The notes beneath the pieces were generated by a model. The model was not told the DNA's origin and made no database searches. It saw nothing but the letters and a program-made list of their open reading frames with translations. A DNA stretch of 14,573 bases from Bacteriovorax sp. UBA1852 (GTDB lineage Bacteria > Bdellovibrionota > Bacteriovoracia > Bacteriovoracales > Bacteriovoracaceae): NCBI GenBank assembly GCA_002338505.1, contig DDIK01000012.1, forward strand, positions 1-14,573. Reading direction: 5' to 3'. Within the stretch, counting starts at the first letter, position 1; each line of letters opens with the position of its first letter. The position numbers and the translations under genes were made by a program. This document shows, piece by piece, positions 13,078 through 14,573 of this stretch.

Positions 13078-13953
13078 ATGAATATAATCGCTCAAGTTGC
13101 ACTACCTCTAATATTGGCTTTCATGATGTTTGCAATGGGGATTGATCTCACGATTAAGGACTTCAAACGCGTTATCAAGTTTCCAAAAGCATTCTTTACA
13201 GGAATTATTCTGCAATTTGTAACATTGCCAATCATTGCTTTTTCGATTGCTAAATTATCCGTTAGCCTTGGGCTCGATCCCATATACGGTCTTGGTATTA
13301 TGATTTTAGCAGTATGCCCAGGAGGAGTGACATCCAATGTACTTACTCATCTAGCAAAGGGAGAGAGCGCATTATCTGTAACACTTACAAGTATTTCAAG
13401 TATTGCGACAATTTTTACTCTACCGATTCTTGTGACCCTTTCTCGCCAGTACTTTATAAAAGACACAGCTCTTGTGGAAATCTCTGTTGCACAAATGACT
13501 CTTGGAGTATTTTTTATAACGACAGTTCCAATAATTCTTGGAATGACACTTAAACATTTTAAATCTGAATACGCACAAAAAATTGAACCAACACTCAGAA
13601 AAGTATCAGCGGGACTATTTATATTAATTGTCTTCGCAGCTATTATTAAAGATATCAAGCTCATCCGAGAATCATTCTTACTTCTAGCACCAACCATTTT
13701 CTTGCTCAATCTCATTACAATGCTCTTGGCCTTCTATACATCAAAGTTTCTAGCGTTTTCTCGTGCTCAGACAACGGCGATTGTTTATGAATGTGGGCTT
13801 CAAAATAGTACGCTGACGATTTTTATTGGACTCACTCTTTTACAAAGTGAGGCGGTTATTTTACCTGCCGTTGTTTATTCATTATCAATGTACTTCTTTG
13901 CATTTCTCTATTTTAAAATTAATAAACGAACATATAGTGAGGCAATAGCATGA
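13078..13953 (+). CDS. Bile acid:sodium symporter (BASS) family transporter
   Basis: A 291-residue inner-membrane protein with about nine to ten hydrophobic segments, the standard bacterial BASS length. The two crossover motifs that form the sodium sites are present: VCPGGVTSNVLTHLAKGE (79-96) and the later ECGLQN (238-243). Family members import organic anions such as bile acids, pyruvate, pantothenate or other carboxylates with sodium; the substrate here is unknown. AGGA precedes ATG 13078 by 6 nt. The stop TGA overlaps the start of the porin gene as ATGA, so the two are translationally coupled. Together they would carry a solute across both membranes. Sodium coupling fits a marine habitat. 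Confidence 0.9.
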   Translation: MNIIAQVALPLILAFMMFAMGIDLTIKDFKRVIKFPKAFFTGIILQFVTLPIIAFSIAKLSVSLGLDPIYGLGIMILAVCPGGVTSNVLTHLAKGESALSVTLTSISSIATIFTLPILVTLSRQYFIKDTALVEISVAQMTLGVFFITTVPIILGMTLKHFKSEYAQKIEPTLRKVSAGLFILIVFAAIIKDIKLIRESFLLLAPTIFLLNLITMLLAFYTSKFLAFSRAQTTAIVYECGLQNSTLTIFIGLTLLQSEAVILPAVVYSLSMYFFAFLYFKINKRTYSEAIA

Positions 13954-14573
13954 AGAACTTAGCTTTAATACTCACTCTCCTTCTCACATTCTCATCGCAG
14001 GCGATTGATCTCAAAGACTTTAAACTCTATGGTAAAGTTGCACTTGTTTCAACTCTGGACTTTAAAGACGGCTCACAAAGCCTAGGAGATAACTCTTCAC
14101 GATTAGGTATCAAGTATAAACGTGATGATATATTAGATAATTGGAAAGTTGGTCTAAGAGGAGAATGGGCAATTAGTACAAATCGAAATAACAGCGGCTT
14201 TGCATCTTCAAACTTTGACGGGAAACAGTATGATGTTGTTGCTAATGATGGACCATTTGGAAATAGACTTGGTTATCTTTGGATAGGAAATGAAATGCTT
14301 ACAATATCAGCAGGAAAGATGTGGTCTGTATTCTATGATATTCCTAGCTATACAGATATTTTCTATACAGACGGTGCGAGAGCATCTTCTACATACACGA
14401 GAACTGGAGAAGTTGATGGAACTTACAGGGCCTCAGAAGTCGTACAACTGAGATATAGAACAGGAAATTTTCACTTCGGACTTCAAACAAAGCTCACAGG
14501 AAAAGAAACTGTACAGTATGACTTTGATGAAGACGGAAATGCGGAATCAAGTCTCATCTACAAACAAGTTCAA
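13950..14573 (+). CDS. Outer-membrane porin, N-terminal 208 residues (cut by window edge)
   Basis: An open frame from ATG 13950 continues without a stop to the right edge. MKNLALILTLLLTFSSQA is a signal peptide, likely cut after Ala18. The mature protein begins IDLKDFKLYGKVAL and shows alternating strands and turns of a Gram-negative porin barrel: SSRLGIKYKRD, WKVGLRGEWAIST, RLGYLWIGNEMLTISAGKMW, EVVQLRYRTGNFHFGLQTKL. The YGK opening and the GNEMLTISAGKMWS segment resemble the start and third-loop region of trimeric general porins. It overlaps the BASS gene by 4 nt (ATGA) and has GAGG 7 nt before the ATG, so its synthesis is tied to the symporter. The C-terminal strand with the terminal aromatic residue lies outside the window. 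Confidence 0.82.
   Translation, partial: MKNLALILTLLLTFSSQAIDLKDFKLYGKVALVSTLDFKDGSQSLGDNSSRLGIKYKRDDILDNWKVGLRGEWAISTNRNNSGFASSNFDGKQYDVVANDGPFGNRLGYLWIGNEMLTISAGKMWSVFYDIPSYTDIFYTDGARASSTYTRTGEVDGTYRASEVVQLRYRTGNFHFGLQTKLTGKETVQYDFDEDGNAESSLIYKQVQ

Noticed and set aside
13347..13715. 122-codon minus-strand open frame opposite the BASS gene
   Set aside because: Antisense to clear transporter sequence; composition mirrors the membrane segments.

Overview
The window reads as AT-rich, densely packed bacterial chromosome from a Gram-negative organism: there are signal peptides, a lipobox, and an outer-membrane porin. Codon use, low G+C, the secreted hydrolases and the marine-type OsmC/YcaO fusion suggest a Bdellovibrionota predator of the Bacteriovoracaceae/Halobacteriovorax type. 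That placement is inference; no rRNA or marker gene is present. No transposon, phage, tRNA or CRISPR array is visible.

Left part (1-2896): the start of a secreted protein leaves the left edge on the minus strand. A PCMH/VAO-type FAD oxidoreductase follows on the plus strand (331-1881). It converges on a minus-strand lipoprotein with a kinase-like fold (2051-2896). The two share a hairpin-rich 3' region that includes a strong terminator overlapping the kinase-like gene's last codons.

Centre (2930-8168, minus strand): this is the most coherent system in the window. Five tightly spaced genes run mmsA-like aldehyde dehydrogenase > URC1 (GTP cyclohydrolase II-like) > URC4 (DUF1688) > upp > udk. 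URC1 and URC4 are the signature genes of the URC uracil-catabolism pathway first worked out in the yeast Lachancea (Saccharomyces) kluyveri. Here Upp and Udk would channel uracil and uridine to UMP, Urc1/Urc4 would open and dismantle the ring, and the MmsA-type dehydrogenase would take the C3 semialdehyde to acetyl-CoA. A predator that digests prey RNA would have use for such an operon.

Right-centre (8253-9486, minus): a secreted Cys-rich phospholipase A2-like protein and a metallo-beta-lactamase-fold hydrolase. Both have a -10 box placed so that transcription would begin on or next to the ATG (leaderless), as does the FAD oxidoreductase at 331.

Right part (9630-14573): a 61-codon small protein ending in Cys-Val-Gly-Cys-Gly-Ser precedes an OsmC-YcaO fusion enzyme. 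That enzyme meets, tail to tail with a 4-nt overlap, a DCC/DUF393 thiol oxidoreductase. This may be a thiol- or peptide-modification module. Then come an SRPBCC protein, a BASS-family sodium symporter, and a porin (cut by the right edge) that overlaps the symporter by ATGA. The last two look like a cross-envelope uptake pair.
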